Shown here piece by piece: positions 1 to 9,837 of a DNA stretch of 64,000 nucleotides (position 1 is its first letter; every line of letters starts with the position of its first letter). Source of the stretch: Cyclobacteriaceae bacterium. Its GTDB lineage: Bacteria; Bacteroidota; Bacteroidia; Cytophagales; Cyclobacteriaceae. The DNA is taken from positions 434,001 through 498,000 of the forward strand of contig JAEUUG010000012.1 in the NCBI GenBank assembly GCA_016787565.1, in the 5' to 3' direction. A program made the position numbers and the translations under genes. The notes beneath the pieces were generated by a model. That model made no database searches. It was not told where the DNA came from and worked only from the letters and a program-made list of their open reading frames with translations.

Positions 1-1092
1 GCTTTCAATCCACGTTGCATGCTGATTGGCATTACATTTCTTCAGGAGTGCTTGTAAAGCCTCTTTCGCATCGGCATTAACCGGTGCATCCGCTTTAATG
101 ATTTTGCTGATCTCCGCTTTATCAATATCGATGTGCACGATTTTGGCTTGCTTCGCATACTTGCTGACATTACCGGTAACGCGATCATCGAAGCGCATAC
201 CGATAGCAATCAGTACATCGCACTCATTGGTGTTGACATTCGGACCATAGTTGCCGTGCATACCCAGGTAGCCAACATAGTTGGGATGATCCGTGGGAAA
301 ACCACCTAACCCCAATAGTGTACACGCTACCGGTATCCCTGTCTTTTCAGAAAATGCGATGAGCTCTTGCGTGGCTCTGGATAATAAAATACCCTGACCG
401 GCAAGGATGTAAGGCCTTTTTGCACCATTGATTAAGCTGGCAGCCGCATCAACCTGGGTTTCCTGTAAAACAGGCTTTGGCCGATAGGTACGGATGTTAT
501 CGCACTTCTGGTATTCAAACTCATTCGTCAATTCATTTTGCGCATTCTTCGTGATGTCAATCAACACAGGTCCATGACGTCCGCTCTTTGCGATATAGAA
601 GGCCTGGGCAACAGCATGCGGAATGTCTTTCGCGGCTGTAACCTGAACATTCCACTTTGTTGCCGGAATGGTGGTGTTGATGACATCCGTTTCCTGAAAG
701 GCATCTGTACCCAACAAGTGAGCAAACACCTGACCGGTAATACATACAATAGGTGTTGAATCAATGAGTGCATCAGCCAACCCTGTTACCAGATTGGTGG
801 CGCCCGGTCCCGATGTAGCTAAGGCCACACCAACTTTTCCGGTAACCCGTGCATAACCTTGTGCAGCGTGTACAGCACCCTGTTCGTGGCGAACTAAAAT
901 ATGATTTAATTTATCGGCATAATGATACAACGCATCATATACCGGCATAATGGCACCACCCGGATACCCGAACATCACATCAACACCTTCTGCCACAAGC
1001 GAAAGTAATAATGCTTCCGATCCGGTTATTTGTTTTCGAGGCTGTTTGTCAGTCTCCGCCTTTGGTTCAGTCTTCGTCAGTAACGCATCCAT
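1..1092 (-). CDS. ilvB: Acetolactate synthase large subunit (partial, runs off the left edge)
   Basis: Catalytic ThDP-dependent subunit of acetohydroxyacid synthase, which condenses pyruvate (or pyruvate and 2-oxobutyrate) in valine, leucine and isoleucine synthesis. The first 364 codons are present and open to base 1; the full family length is about 570. The N-terminal ThDP-binding domain is clear: [15 protein letters not shown], then [15 protein letters not shown] with the catalytic Glu, then [16 protein letters not shown] chose the ATG at 1092 because the conserved domain begins about 22 residues later and no better start lies between. The start overlaps the end of ilvD by 26 bases, which implies translational coupling. 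It is the last visible gene of the attenuator-led ilvE-ilvD-ilvB operon. The regulatory subunit would be expected beyond the window edge. Confidence 0.96.
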   Translation of the reverse strand, partial: MDALLTKTEPKAETDKQPRKQITGSEALLLSLVAEGVDVMFGYPGGAIMPVYDALYHYADKLNHILVRHEQGAVHAAQGYARVTGKVGVALATSGPGATNLVTGLADALIDSTPIVCITGQVFAHLLGTDAFQETDVINTTIPATKWNVQVTAAKDIPHAVAQAFYIAKSGRHGPVLIDITKNAQNELTNEFEYQKCDNIRTYRPKPVLQETQVDAAASLINGAKRPYILAGQGILLSRATQELIAFSEKTGIPVACTLLGLGGFPTDHPNYVGYLGMHGNYGPNVNTNECDVLIAIGMRFDDRVTGNVSKYAKQAKIVHIDIDKAEISKIIKADAPVNADAKEALQALLKKCNANQHATWIES

Positions 1093-2752
1093 CCGCAGCA
1101 GTTTTTACTTGTTTCGCATATTTTAACAATACACCATTCGTAGCGCGCAGGGCAGGTTGCTTCCACGCTGCTTTACGACTGGCCAGAGTCTGATCATCGA
1201 CCAGTAAATTGATCGTGTGACCCTGAACATCAATTTCAATCGTGTCATTATCCTCTACTAATCCGATGAGCCCGCCTTCATAGGCTTCCGGAGTAATGTG
1301 ACCAATTACAAATCCGTGCGATCCTCCAGAAAATCTTCCATCGGTAATCAAGGCAACACTTTTACCCAGACCCACTCCCATAATGGCCGATGTTGGTTTC
1401 AGCATCTCCGGCATACCGGGGGCTCCTTTGGGGCCGACATAGCGGATCACCACCACATCACCAGGTTTTACTTTTCCATTTTGAATACCAGCGACCAATT
1501 CAAATTCACCGTTGAAAACACGAGCCGGACCTTTAAACTTTTCTCCTTCCTTTCCGGTGATTTTGGCAACCGATCCCTTTGCTGCCAGATTACCATAAAG
1601 TATCTGTAAATGGCCTGTTGCTTTTATTGGTCTTTCAAAAGGAAGAATAACATCCTGTTTACTGAAGTCGAGCGGAGCAATGTCTTTCAGGTTTTCGCGA
1701 ATCGTTTTTCCGGTAACGGTGATGCAATCTCCGTGTAAAAATCCTTTCTCCAGTAAGTATTTCATTACGGCCGGAACACCACCAATTTTATGAAGGTCTT
1801 CCATTAAATATTTTCCACTCGGCTTTAGGTCTGCTATCAACGGAGTTTTATCAGATATCCTTTGAAAATCTTCCTGTGTCAGGCTAACGCCAACCGATTT
1901 GGCCATAGCAATCAAATGCAGAACAGCATTGGTTGATCCACCCAAAACCATAACGATGGTAATGGCATTCTCAAATGCTTCGCGTGTCATGATGTCACGC
2001 GGCTTCAGATCACGTTCCAATAATATCCTGATTGCCTTTCCGGCTTCCAGGCATTCATTCGCTTTGTCTTTGCTCAACGCAGGATTAGAAGATGAGTAGG
2101 GCAACGACATGCCGAGTGCTTCAATAGCTGATGCCATGGTGTTGGCCGTGTACATTCCACCACAAGCCCCGGCACCCGGACAAGAATTTTTCACGATGCC
2201 TTTAAAATCTTCGGGCGTAATGGTTCCTGCCATTTTCTTGCCGAGGGCTTCAAAAGCAGAAATGATATTGAGTTGTTCACCCTTCCAGTGACCACCGGCA
2301 ATGGTGCCTCCGTATACCATTATCGAAGGGCGGTTTAAACGACCCATTGCCATAACCGAGCCCGGCATATTTTTATCACATCCTACAACAGCTATTAAGC
2401 CATCATAGTATTGTGCGCCACAAACCGTTTCAATGGAGTCGGCAATCACTTCGCGGCTCACAAGAGAGTACCGCATACCTTCTGTGCCATTGCTGATACC
2501 ATCGCTGACGCCAATGGTATGAAAAATCAAGCCTACCAGATTATTATCCCAAACTGCCTTCTTTACATCTTTGGCCAGGTCATTTAAGTGCATGTTACAG
2601 GTGTTGCCATCAAAGCCTGTACTCACAATACCAACCTGCGCTTTTGTTAAATCTTCTTCTGTTAATCCAATGCCATACAGCATCGCTTGCGCTGCCGGCA
2701 GCGTTGGATCAAGGGTTATGGTTTTACTGTACTTATTTAATTCTACTTCCAT
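1067..2752 (-). CDS. ilvD: Dihydroxy-acid dehydratase
   Basis: Converts dihydroxy-isovalerate and dihydroxy-methylvalerate to the 2-oxo acids, the step just before transamination in branched-chain amino acid synthesis. The 561 residues match the usual length. Signature segments are [17 protein letters not shown] (about 81-97), GCDKNMPGS (124-132) and [18 protein letters not shown] (191-208). Cys52, Cys125 and Cys197 are the expected iron-sulfur cluster ligands, with the 73/72 spacing seen in the family. It lies 52 bases downstream of ilvE and overlaps ilvB by 26 bases, so all three are probably one transcript. Confidence 0.98.
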   Translation of the reverse strand: MEVELNKYSKTITLDPTLPAAQAMLYGIGLTEEDLTKAQVGIVSTGFDGNTCNMHLNDLAKDVKKAVWDNNLVGLIFHTIGVSDGISNGTEGMRYSLVSREVIADSIETVCGAQYYDGLIAVVGCDKNMPGSVMAMGRLNRPSIMVYGGTIAGGHWKGEQLNIISAFEALGKKMAGTITPEDFKGIVKNSCPGAGACGGMYTANTMASAIEALGMSLPYSSSNPALSKDKANECLEAGKAIRILLERDLKPRDIMTREAFENAITIVMVLGGSTNAVLHLIAMAKSVGVSLTQEDFQRISDKTPLIADLKPSGKYLMEDLHKIGGVPAVMKYLLEKGFLHGDCITVTGKTIRENLKDIAPLDFSKQDVILPFERPIKATGHLQILYGNLAAKGSVAKITGKEGEKFKGPARVFNGEFELVAGIQNGKVKPGDVVVIRYVGPKGAPGMPEMLKPTSAIMGVGLGKSVALITDGRFSGGSHGFVIGHITPEAYEGGLIGLVEDNDTIEIDVQGHTINLLVDDQTLASRKAAWKQPALRATNGVLLKYAKQVKTAADGCVTDED

Positions 2753-2804
2753 GAATTCTTTACTTCGCTAATGATAAAAAAGTGATCATCTTTTTTTCTT
2801 CCAA

Positions 2805-3692
2805 TCAGATGATGACATAACTGAAGGACTTCTCCAGCACCTGGCACTTGTATGCTTCCTGAACGGTGGCTCCAAGACTTTCGAACCATAGTTTGCGAAA
2901 TGGTTTCGCGTCAATCGATTCTATGCCGGTAATTTCTGCTGCCGTTCCACAAAGGAAGGCACTGTCTGCACCTTCGAGTTCTTCGAGTGTGATCGTTTTC
3001 TCAATTACAGGAATATCTAACTCACGACAAATATTCATAACTGTTTGACGGGTGATGCCGGGAAGAATATGGCCTGTTGATGGTGTGTACAACACACCGT
3101 TCTTTTCCATAAAAAAGTTGGCGCCCGGAGCCTCGGCCACATGACCGTGCATATCCAGCATCAATGCTTCATCGAAGCCACGCACTTTTGCTTCGCTGGT
3201 GGCCAGAATAGAATTCACATAATGCCCGGTAACCTTGGCTTCTAACTGCAACGAGTTGGGGTTCGGTCGCTGATACGATGAGACACAAAGTTTCAGCAAC
3301 TTATCGCCATGATATTTGCCCCACTCCCATGCGCTGATCATCAGGAATATATCTTTTGGTGTAGTGAGTTGCATGTTGGGACCGCAGTACACGAGCGGGC
3401 GGATATAGGCGTCCGTCAGGTTATTTTTTCGTAGCAGTTGATACGTGATCTGTATTAATTCTTCGGTTTCGTAGGGAAAGGGAATGTTTACTAAAGCACA
3501 ACTTCTTCTCAACCGTTCATAGTGCTCAAATGCCTTAAAAATCTTTACACCGTTCATCGACTGGTAAGCGCGTATACCTTCAAATACACCAAAGCCATAG
3601 TGCAACGTCTGACTATAAAGATCAGTGTGCGCATCGACAGCTTTGATAAACTTGCCATTGAGGTAGAGTATCGTGTCTTTCGTGTAGTACAT
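2805..3692 (-). CDS. ilvE: Branched-chain amino acid aminotransferase
   Basis: PLP fold-type IV transaminase interconverting 2-oxo acids and Val/Ile/Leu with glutamate. From the ATG at 3692 it has 295 residues. Lys153 in KVTGHYVNS is the expected Schiff-base lysine, and EAPGANFF (187-194) is the usual cofactor-side segment. A longer reading from a TTG at 3734 exists, but it would start inside the attenuator terminator, so the ATG at 3692 is preferred. First structural gene of ilvE-ilvD-ilvB, it is separated from the leader peptide by the terminator at 3728-3760, so its expression should depend on read-through of that attenuator. The gene has no recognisable Shine-Dalgarno sequence, as is usual in this phylum. 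Confidence 0.96.
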   Translation of the reverse strand: MYYTKDTILYLNGKFIKAVDAHTDLYSQTLHYGFGVFEGIRAYQSMNGVKIFKAFEHYERLRRSCALVNIPFPYETEELIQITYQLLRKNNLTDAYIRPLVYCGPNMQLTTPKDIFLMISAWEWGKYHGDKLLKLCVSSYQRPNPNSLQLEAKVTGHYVNSILATSEAKVRGFDEALMLDMHGHVAEAPGANFFMEKNGVLYTPSTGHILPGITRQTVMNICRELDIPVIEKTITLEELEGADSAFLCGTAAEITGIESIDAKPFRKLWFESLGATVQEAYKCQVLEKSFSYVII

Positions 3693-3727
3693 TTTTTTTA
3701 CAACTGTTAGTTTGTTCTGGTCTATAT

Positions 3728-3760
3728 AAAACAAAACCGCCCCGATAAGTCGGGGCGGTT
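3728..3760 (-). terminator. Intrinsic terminator of the ilv leader
   Basis: A perfect 11-bp stem, AACCGCCCCGA with TCGGGGCGGTT (3735-3745 and 3750-3760), has a 4-base loop. On the minus strand it is followed by a T-rich tract, TTTTGTTTTATA. It lies between the leader peptide stop and ilvE, and forms the terminating half of the attenuator. Confidence 0.9.
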
Positions 3761-3781
3761 CATGATATTTTCGTTAGGATA

Positions 3782-3904
3782 TTACATCATCATCGCCCCA
3801 ATGGGTTTAAGAATGAGAATGACGAGGATGATAACCACATAAAATCCGTTAAACCCCTGATTGAGGGAAGTTAAAACGGTTGTTGTTCTGGAGGTATTCA
3901 ACAT
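3782..3904 (-). CDS. ilv operon leader peptide (40 aa)
   Basis: A short frame, ATG at 3904 to TAA at 3782, upstream of ilvE in the same direction. Residues 23-32 are V-V-I-I-L-V-I-L-I-L: ten consecutive branched-chain codons at 3809-3838. They are followed by KPIGA and three Met codons. The layout resembles the E. coli ilvL leader (VVISVVVIIIPPCGA). A strong terminator follows the stop codon after 21 bases and precedes ilvE. The likely job is to sense charged Val/Ile/Leu tRNA through ribosome stalling rather than to make a functional protein. Alternative: a small one-helix membrane protein, which would not by itself account for the adjoining terminator and competing helix. Confidence 0.85.
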   Translation of the reverse strand: MLNTSRTTTVLTSLNQGFNGFYVVIILVILILKPIGAMMM

Positions 3905-4061
3905 ATTATTCTGTGTGGATACAATTGTCACAAATTATTGATTACCATTCAAGCGAATAGAGGAAAATATTTGATTTTTAGCCTAAAAACGAATGTTAGG
4001 TTTGACGTACAGTTGTTCGTTGTAAGGTTATTGCGTAAACAGCTTATATCCTGTTAATCAA

Positions 4062-6554
4062 TTATTCGTCCTTCAGCACAGTAACCGGATTTGTTAAGGC
4101 AGCACGCACAACATGGTAACTTGTGATGAGGATGGAGGTGATCAACATGATTGCACCAGCAATGACGAAAATCCACGGTGTAATTGTGACGCGATAAGCA
4201 AAACTCTCCAGCCACTTCGATAGAACCCACAGGCAGAAGGGTGTACTCACCACAATGGCAATACCGATAATCACCGCATATTCTTTAATCACCAACACCC
4301 AAATACTTCCCACCGATGCGCCAACGACTTTACGGATTCCAATTTCTTTTGTGCGTTGTTCAAGGGTGTAAATAATCATTCCGAGCAATCCGAAAGAAGC
4401 AATCAAGATAGCCAGGGCGGCAAATACTGTTAACGCTTTTCCAAACTGCTCCTCCGATTTAAAACTTGCTGCAAAAGCCTGATCAACAAACTCATATTGG
4501 AAAGGCGCATCACCGGCATATTCCTTCCATTGCTTTTCTATGGCTCCAATAACAGTCGGCCATTGCGATTGATCTGTCGGTGCAATCCGCATAACCGTGA
4601 ACTGGCTGTTATTCGAAGGCACCGGGCCCTCCACATGAAACAAGGCCATGGGCTGAATAGGAGCATTGAGCGTCCAATAATTAAAATCACGAAGTACACC
4701 TACTACTTCAAATTGCTTACCCATCCCAGGATATTCAATCTTTTTACCCAACACACTCTCATCGGCTGTCCAGCCAAATTCTCGCACAGCGGTTTCATTC
4801 AGCACAACAACCTCTTTGTCAGACGGTCTGTCCTTCGAAAAATTTCTGCCAACAATCAACTCAAGTTTTAACGCAGGAATGTATTGCTCATCGGCATTCA
4901 CATAATTTAACGGAGTGACCTTTTCCCCGGCACCTTCCGCTTTGAACTGATCACCATCGTACAAGCGAGGCGGCACCGAGGTACACCATGAAGCGATTTC
5001 TATACCTGGAATATTCTGCAACGTATGGAGGAAGGTCTCTTTATCGTTCACCCATTCGAGTCGTTTTATTACCAACAGGTTCTCACGGTTAAAACCGATT
5101 TCCTTCTCCGATAAAAATTTCAATTGCTGAAATACCACCATCGTGCAAACTAACAACACCATCGAAATGATGAACTGAAACGCCACCAAACCATTCCGCA
5201 GGTTTTTTCCTTTTTTACCTGCGCGCACTTTTCCCTTCATGGCTTGTGCAGGTGGAAAGGCACTTAAAAAAATAGCCGGGTAACTACCCGCCAATACACT
5301 CATGACAATGATAAGACCTACCAGGGCAACAAGAATTTGCCCGTTACCAAACAAGTTCAGGTGGAGATCACTCGTGGTTAGCGCATTGAAAAACGGCAAT
5401 AGAATTTGTGTAAGGCCCAATCCGATAACAGCCGCGAGCATGCAAAATAAAAATGCTTCTGTAAAAAAATGAAAAGCCAGTTGTGACCGATCTGAACCCA
5501 GTATCTTCCGAAGGCTCGATTCCTTTATTCTTCGGGTGTACTGCGCGGTGGATAAGTTCATGAAGTTGATACACGACAATAAAATGATAAACACTTCAAC
5601 ACCCATCAACACGTACAATGTGGTGATGTTTCCCACCGTGCCCACACGGTTATACACATTGGATGAATGAAGGTGAATTGAGGTGAACGGCTGTACAAAC
5701 AATTCCCATTTCTTACCTGACTTCTCATACTCTTCAAAGGTTTGGTTGAGAATGCGCTGCAATGTTGCATCAGCATATTTTCGGGGAAGGCCGGACACTT
5801 TTTCTTTCAGCGCCTCCACCGATGCGTTTTCTTCCAGCAACACGAACGTTTCAAACATCGTCCACATCCAAGTCCAGTTGGCCCGCTTTACACGGGGTAA
5901 GCTGTTCATGGATACGAGCATGTCGTATTGTATATAGGAATTATCCGGTGGATCATTCACCACACCTGTAACCGCAAATGCGGTGGCTTCTTGACTTTGG
6001 CTGTTGGGATTGTCTACCAGGTTACTGATTTGCAACAGCTTGCCCATAGGTTCTTCATCCCCGAAATATTTTTTGGCTGCCGAGGTGGTAATCACAATAC
6101 CATTGGGCTCTTTGAGCGCTGTCTCTGGGTTCCCGCTGAGTAATGGATACGTGAACACGCGAAAGAAATTGGAATCTACGGCCAGGATGCCATCTTGATC
6201 GAACGCTACTGCTTCATTCTTTAAATTGGTATAGGATACCAAAACATTTCCGGGAGGATGGATTCGCGTAACTTCCTTCACTTCCGGTATCTCAGCCGCC
6301 AGTGCGTGGGCAACTCCAGGCCCCAGGGAAGCAAATTGATTGGGATCATTCTCACCCCAAATGAACGTTTGATTGATACGATAGATTTTATCGGCATGCG
6401 TATGAAAACGATCAAAACTCAGTTCGTGTTGAACGTAGAGATAAATCAGCAATGTGCTTACAATACCGGCAGTCAATCCGGAGAGATTAATAATGGTAAA
6501 TAGCTTCTGATGACGAATGTTGCGTAAGAAAAGAAGGAGGTTGTAGTGAAACAT
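4062..6554 (-). CDS. ABC transporter permease, MacB/FtsX type
   Basis: An 830-residue inner-membrane protein of the large Bacteroidetes family of two-domain MacB/FtsX permeases. The N-terminus (LRNIRHQKLFTIINLSGL, then a hydrophobic helix and YVQHELSFDRFH) is diagnostic. A MacB periplasmic core follows, then an FtsX domain around 300-420, a second periplasmic core and a C-terminal FtsX domain around 690-820 with the cytoplasmic EQRTKEIGIRKVVGAS loop. No ATPase gene is adjacent, as is common for this family, so its energising partner and substrate are unknown. Members may act in mechanotransmission, peptide or lipoprotein export. It stands alone, about 130 bases from the upstream aminotransferase. 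Confidence 0.93.
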   Translation of the reverse strand: MFHYNLLLFLRNIRHQKLFTIINLSGLTAGIVSTLLIYLYVQHELSFDRFHTHADKIYRINQTFIWGENDPNQFASLGPGVAHALAAEIPEVKEVTRIHPPGNVLVSYTNLKNEAVAFDQDGILAVDSNFFRVFTYPLLSGNPETALKEPNGIVITTSAAKKYFGDEEPMGKLLQISNLVDNPNSQSQEATAFAVTGVVNDPPDNSYIQYDMLVSMNSLPRVKRANWTWMWTMFETFVLLEENASVEALKEKVSGLPRKYADATLQRILNQTFEEYEKSGKKWELFVQPFTSIHLHSSNVYNRVGTVGNITTLYVLMGVEVFIILLSCINFMNLSTAQYTRRIKESSLRKILGSDRSQLAFHFFTEAFLFCMLAAVIGLGLTQILLPFFNALTTSDLHLNLFGNGQILVALVGLIIVMSVLAGSYPAIFLSAFPPAQAMKGKVRAGKKGKNLRNGLVAFQFIISMVLLVCTMVVFQQLKFLSEKEIGFNRENLLVIKRLEWVNDKETFLHTLQNIPGIEIASWCTSVPPRLYDGDQFKAEGAGEKVTPLNYVNADEQYIPALKLELIVGRNFSKDRPSDKEVVVLNETAVREFGWTADESVLGKKIEYPGMGKQFEVVGVLRDFNYWTLNAPIQPMALFHVEGPVPSNNSQFTVMRIAPTDQSQWPTVIGAIEKQWKEYAGDAPFQYEFVDQAFAASFKSEEQFGKALTVFAALAILIASFGLLGMIIYTLEQRTKEIGIRKVVGASVGSIWVLVIKEYAVIIGIAIVVSTPFCLWVLSKWLESFAYRVTITPWIFVIAGAIMLITSILITSYHVVRAALTNPVTVLKDE

Positions 6555-6683
6555 GGGTTCAGGTTTTCACACCTATAGACAAAGCACATACCACGATCAA
6601 ACCCTTAAAATTGACCTGAATAAGCTACCTCTATGCTAATGTGTTGTTCGGTATTGCCGTTTGGTGTCCGCATGCGGATATAA

Positions 6684-7988
6684 TCAGGAGGCCAAATATT
6701 CTACGATACCATCGCGTATAGCCGTAAAGGTATTCGTTAGTGTTTGTTCATCTTCTTCCAGCAACGTAACCCGAAAACCTTGTAACTCTGAGCAGAAAGA
6801 TGAGATGGGTACAACACAAACTCCCTTTGCTCCGAGCAGGTAGTACACAAAGCGCTTGTCTAAGGCAATGTTATCCTGACTAACCCAGCCCTCCACCAGT
6901 GCTTTGATTTTCGGATCTTCTATTTTTATTTTCTGCTTTGAATTGAGCGTGCCATCACGGAAAATAATGGTGTTGTAAAACGCTCCGAAGGTTTCATTGA
7001 ACGTGAGTTGAGGTACTGTACGTAAAATATCGGCAATGATCCTACTTCGCCTGCCGATGTTCTGATTCGTTTCTTCGCGATAAACTTTGAACCGTGGATC
7101 GCCAAAAATTTTAGGTATAGCTACTTGTGGAAGTTTAGTAGAACATACTTCAATCATCTTGGCATTATCCAATGCCTGACAGAATCGATTAAAATCTTCG
7201 TCTTTGCCACGGTTGTAATACTCCATCCAGCCACAGCGTGCGCCCGGCCAGGGAAGTTCTTTCGAAATACCTTTCATGGAAATGCCAGGAACATCTTCAA
7301 TGATCTCCGCCAGTGAATAAGCCCGGGCTCCATTGTACGTTATGTTGATATAAATCTCATCGGCAAGTAAAAAAAGATTAAACTCTTTCGCGATGTCCAC
7401 AATCTTTTTCAAAATCTCCAACGGATACACCATGCCTGTGGGATTATCCGGGTTGATGATGAGAATACCAACAATGTTGGGATTGTATTTAACCTTGTTG
7501 TAAAGATCCTCGAGATCAGGATACCATTTATTATTCGGATCGAGTTTGTACGTCAGCGGTTCATGCGCTGCGTGTGCCGCTTCAGCACTGGAGTGTGTGG
7601 AGTAGGCGGGGGTTGGGCCAATAACACGCGATGTTCGCGAAATAAATTGGTAAGCTTTGGAGATGGCATCGCCCAGCCCATTAAAAAAACAAATGTCTTC
7701 GGCTGTAATCTGAACACCATCCATCGCATTGGTTTGCTTCGCCAGAAATTCGCGTGTCTCCTGCATTCCTTTTGAAGGACAATAACTATAGGTGTCATCT
7801 TCCTTCATTAAATCAGAGATGATGGTTTTTATCCATTCTGGAAGTTTGTGGTGTTTTTGTATTGGATCACCAATGTTTTCCCATGAAATGGTGAGGCCGA
7901 GTTTACGTAACTGATCCGCCTTCTTTACAATCTCGCGGATCTCGTAACTCAGTTCACTTGCACCTTCACTTAATAATTTTTGTCGCAT
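6684..7988 (-). CDS. Class I/II PLP-dependent aminotransferase
   Basis: A cytosolic fold-type I aminotransferase of 434 residues. NPDNPTG (179-185) and DEIY (210-213) bind PLP, and Lys243 in ISKELPWPGARCGW is the expected Schiff-base lysine. The family includes alanine/aspartate-type transaminases, but the substrate cannot be assigned. The closest pattern is the Bacteroidetes 'pyridoxal phosphate-dependent aminotransferase' of unknown substrate. The ATG at 7988 is the first Met of the conserved reading. It is not obviously in an operon with its neighbours. Confidence 0.93.
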   Translation of the reverse strand: MRQKLLSEGASELSYEIREIVKKADQLRKLGLTISWENIGDPIQKHHKLPEWIKTIISDLMKEDDTYSYCPSKGMQETREFLAKQTNAMDGVQITAEDICFFNGLGDAISKAYQFISRTSRVIGPTPAYSTHSSAEAAHAAHEPLTYKLDPNNKWYPDLEDLYNKVKYNPNIVGILIINPDNPTGMVYPLEILKKIVDIAKEFNLFLLADEIYINITYNGARAYSLAEIIEDVPGISMKGISKELPWPGARCGWMEYYNRGKDEDFNRFCQALDNAKMIEVCSTKLPQVAIPKIFGDPRFKVYREETNQNIGRRSRIIADILRTVPQLTFNETFGAFYNTIIFRDGTLNSKQKIKIEDPKIKALVEGWVSQDNIALDKRFVYYLLGAKGVCVVPISSFCSELQGFRVTLLEEDEQTLTNTFTAIRDGIVEYLAS

Positions 7989-8127
7989 GCTTTAGTATTC
8001 AACAGCGATGTTGCCTGTTTTGCAGGAAGGATTCAAGGAGAATGAAGAAAAAATTTTAACGGTGTAAATAACAAGTGTTTGGTAGTGAGCTCCACAGACC
8101 ATAGCCAAGTCATCAATGGATACTACC

Positions 8128-9837
8128 TCAAAGTTCTTTTGCATTGATTTGCTTCGCGGCATAATCCACCGCGCGAGCGGTTAGTGCCATGTACGTGAGC
8201 GATGGATTTTGCGTAGCGGTTGAGGTCATGCAGGCACCATCGGTGACAAAAACATTTTTACACGCGTGCAACTGATTCCATTTATTAAGTAACGATGTTT
8301 TCGGATCGTGCCCCATACGTACCCCACCCATTTCATGAATATCCAGGCCAGGAGCCTGGTGGCTATCACTGGTTTTGATGTTGGTAAAGCCAGCATCAGT
8401 AAACATCTCCGATATTTGCTCAAGGTAATCCTTCACCATTTTATCATCGTTGTCATCGTAGTCAATGTTGATTTTCAGTTGCGGAATTCCCCAAGCATCT
8501 ACTAACGTTGGGCTGAGGCTTACGGTATTACTTTCTTTTGGAATGGTTTCTCCCATGATGTGCGAGTTCACATGCCACGGACCTAATTTCGGACTGAGCA
8601 GATTACTTTTCAATTCTTCACCTACCCCTTCTTGGGATCGATCGATGGAACGTGAACTATACAACCCAGCTGCATATCCGCGAAGGAAATCCGTTTCTTG
8701 CTTACGCACATTTCGGAACCGCGGAATGTAGCACCCGTTAGGTCTATTACCGTACTTGGTGAAATTCTCAAACCCATCGTATTCTGCAGAAACCCGTGCG
8801 CGGTAGTTGTGGAATGCCACAAACTTTCCAAGCAGTCCATTGTCGTTACCCAGTCCTTGCGGGAAACGTGAAGATTTCGAATTTAATAAAATCAAATTCG
8901 TGTTCAGTGCTGCTGCATTCACAAAGATGATTCTTGCAAAGAATTCAATGCTCTCCTTTGTTTCCGCATCAATCACGCGGACCCCTGTAGCGCGACCTTT
9001 CTGCTCATCGTATATAATAGAATCTACCACCGAATGCGGACGAAGCGTCATGTTGCCGGTGCGCAATGCCCACGGAATGGTGGATGCGTTACTGGAGAAA
9101 TATCCACCAAACGGACAACCGCGCTGGCACAAATCGCGGTGTTGACACTTTACTCTTCCCTGCTCAATGAAAATTGGCTTTACTTCGGTAATGTGCGCAC
9201 ATCTTCCTATAATAATGTGGCGATCCTTATACCTGGCGGCTACCTTCTCCTTGAAATAACTTTCTATTTTCGTCATCTCCATCGGAGGAAGAAATTCCCC
9301 ATCGGGAAGTTCGGCAAGTCCATCTTTGTTTCCGGAGATGCCCGCAAACTGCTCTACATAACTATACCATGGTGCAATGTCTTTGTAGCGTATGGGCCAG
9401 TCAACCGCAAAGCCATCGCGCTGCGGACCGGTGAAATCAAAATCACTCCACCGTTGTGTTTGTCGCGCCCACAATAACGACTTCCCTCCTACCTGGTAGC
9501 CACGAATCCAATCAAAAGGTTTATCCTGAACGTACGGATGTTCCTTGTCCTTCACAAAAAAATGCTGCGCGTCTTCCCGAAAGGCATAGCACTTGCTCAC
9601 AACAGGGTTTTCTTTTTGAACATCCAGCGAAAGCTGACCCTTGTGTTCAAACTCCCAGGGCTTCATGTTGGTGGTGGGGTAATCAACACCATGCTTCACA
9701 TCACGGCCACGTTCCAGCACCAATGTTTTCAATCCTTTCTCCGCGAGTTCTTTTGCTGCCCAGCCTCCGCTGATACCAGAGCCTATAACAATGGCATCAT
9801 AGGTATGCTGTTCCTTGCTGTCGATGTTGACGTTCAT
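8128..9837 (-). CDS. GMC family oxidoreductase
   Basis: A flavoprotein of the glucose-methanol-choline family, 569 residues. The FAD-binding GSGISGGWAAKELAEKG lies at 19-35, with LVLERGRD after it. The middle segment CQRGCPFGGYFSSNAS and the C-terminal segment near 510-560 (DIHEMGGVRMG, then TDGACMTSTATQNPSLTYMALTARAV) are typical of the gluconate/sorbosone-dehydrogenase branch. It overlaps the upstream subunit-3 gene by 4 bases (ATGA), so the two form a coupled pair. The partner carries an export signal with a twin Arg, so the complex is probably translocated to the periplasm by Tat. The alcohol or sugar substrate is unknown, and no cytochrome c subunit gene is adjacent. Confidence 0.95.
   Translation of the reverse strand: MNVNIDSKEQHTYDAIVIGSGISGGWAAKELAEKGLKTLVLERGRDVKHGVDYPTTNMKPWEFEHKGQLSLDVQKENPVVSKCYAFREDAQHFFVKDKEHPYVQDKPFDWIRGYQVGGKSLLWARQTQRWSDFDFTGPQRDGFAVDWPIRYKDIAPWYSYVEQFAGISGNKDGLAELPDGEFLPPMEMTKIESYFKEKVAARYKDRHIIIGRCAHITEVKPIFIEQGRVKCQHRDLCQRGCPFGGYFSSNASTIPWALRTGNMTLRPHSVVDSIIYDEQKGRATGVRVIDAETKESIEFFARIIFVNAAALNTNLILLNSKSSRFPQGLGNDNGLLGKFVAFHNYRARVSAEYDGFENFTKYGNRPNGCYIPRFRNVRKQETDFLRGYAAGLYSSRSIDRSQEGVGEELKSNLLSPKLGPWHVNSHIMGETIPKESNTVSLSPTLVDAWGIPQLKINIDYDDNDDKMVKDYLEQISEMFTDAGFTNIKTSDSHQAPGLDIHEMGGVRMGHDPKTSLLNKWNQLHACKNVFVTDGACMTSTATQNPSLTYMALTARAVDYAAKQINAKEL

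Larger units (their letters stand above)
3728..3904 (-). promoter_or_regulatory. Branched-chain amino acid transcription attenuator
   Basis: In the minus-strand RNA the leader codons AUU-GGG-GCG (genomic 3802-3794), just after the Val/Ile/Leu run, can pair with CGCCCCGA (3757-3750), the ascending arm of the terminator: eight consecutive pairs with one U-G. Stalling in the codon run would leave this antiterminator free. A ribosome reaching the stop codon would cover it and let the terminator form. A possible earlier helix pairs AUCAUC in the codon run with GAUGAU near the stop. Pairings were read by eye; no folding energies were computed. Confidence 0.78.

Noticed and set aside
2805..3734. A longer ilvE reading from a TTG at 3734
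   Set aside because: The extra 14 codons lie in the attenuator terminator and linker; the ATG at 3692 fits the family start.
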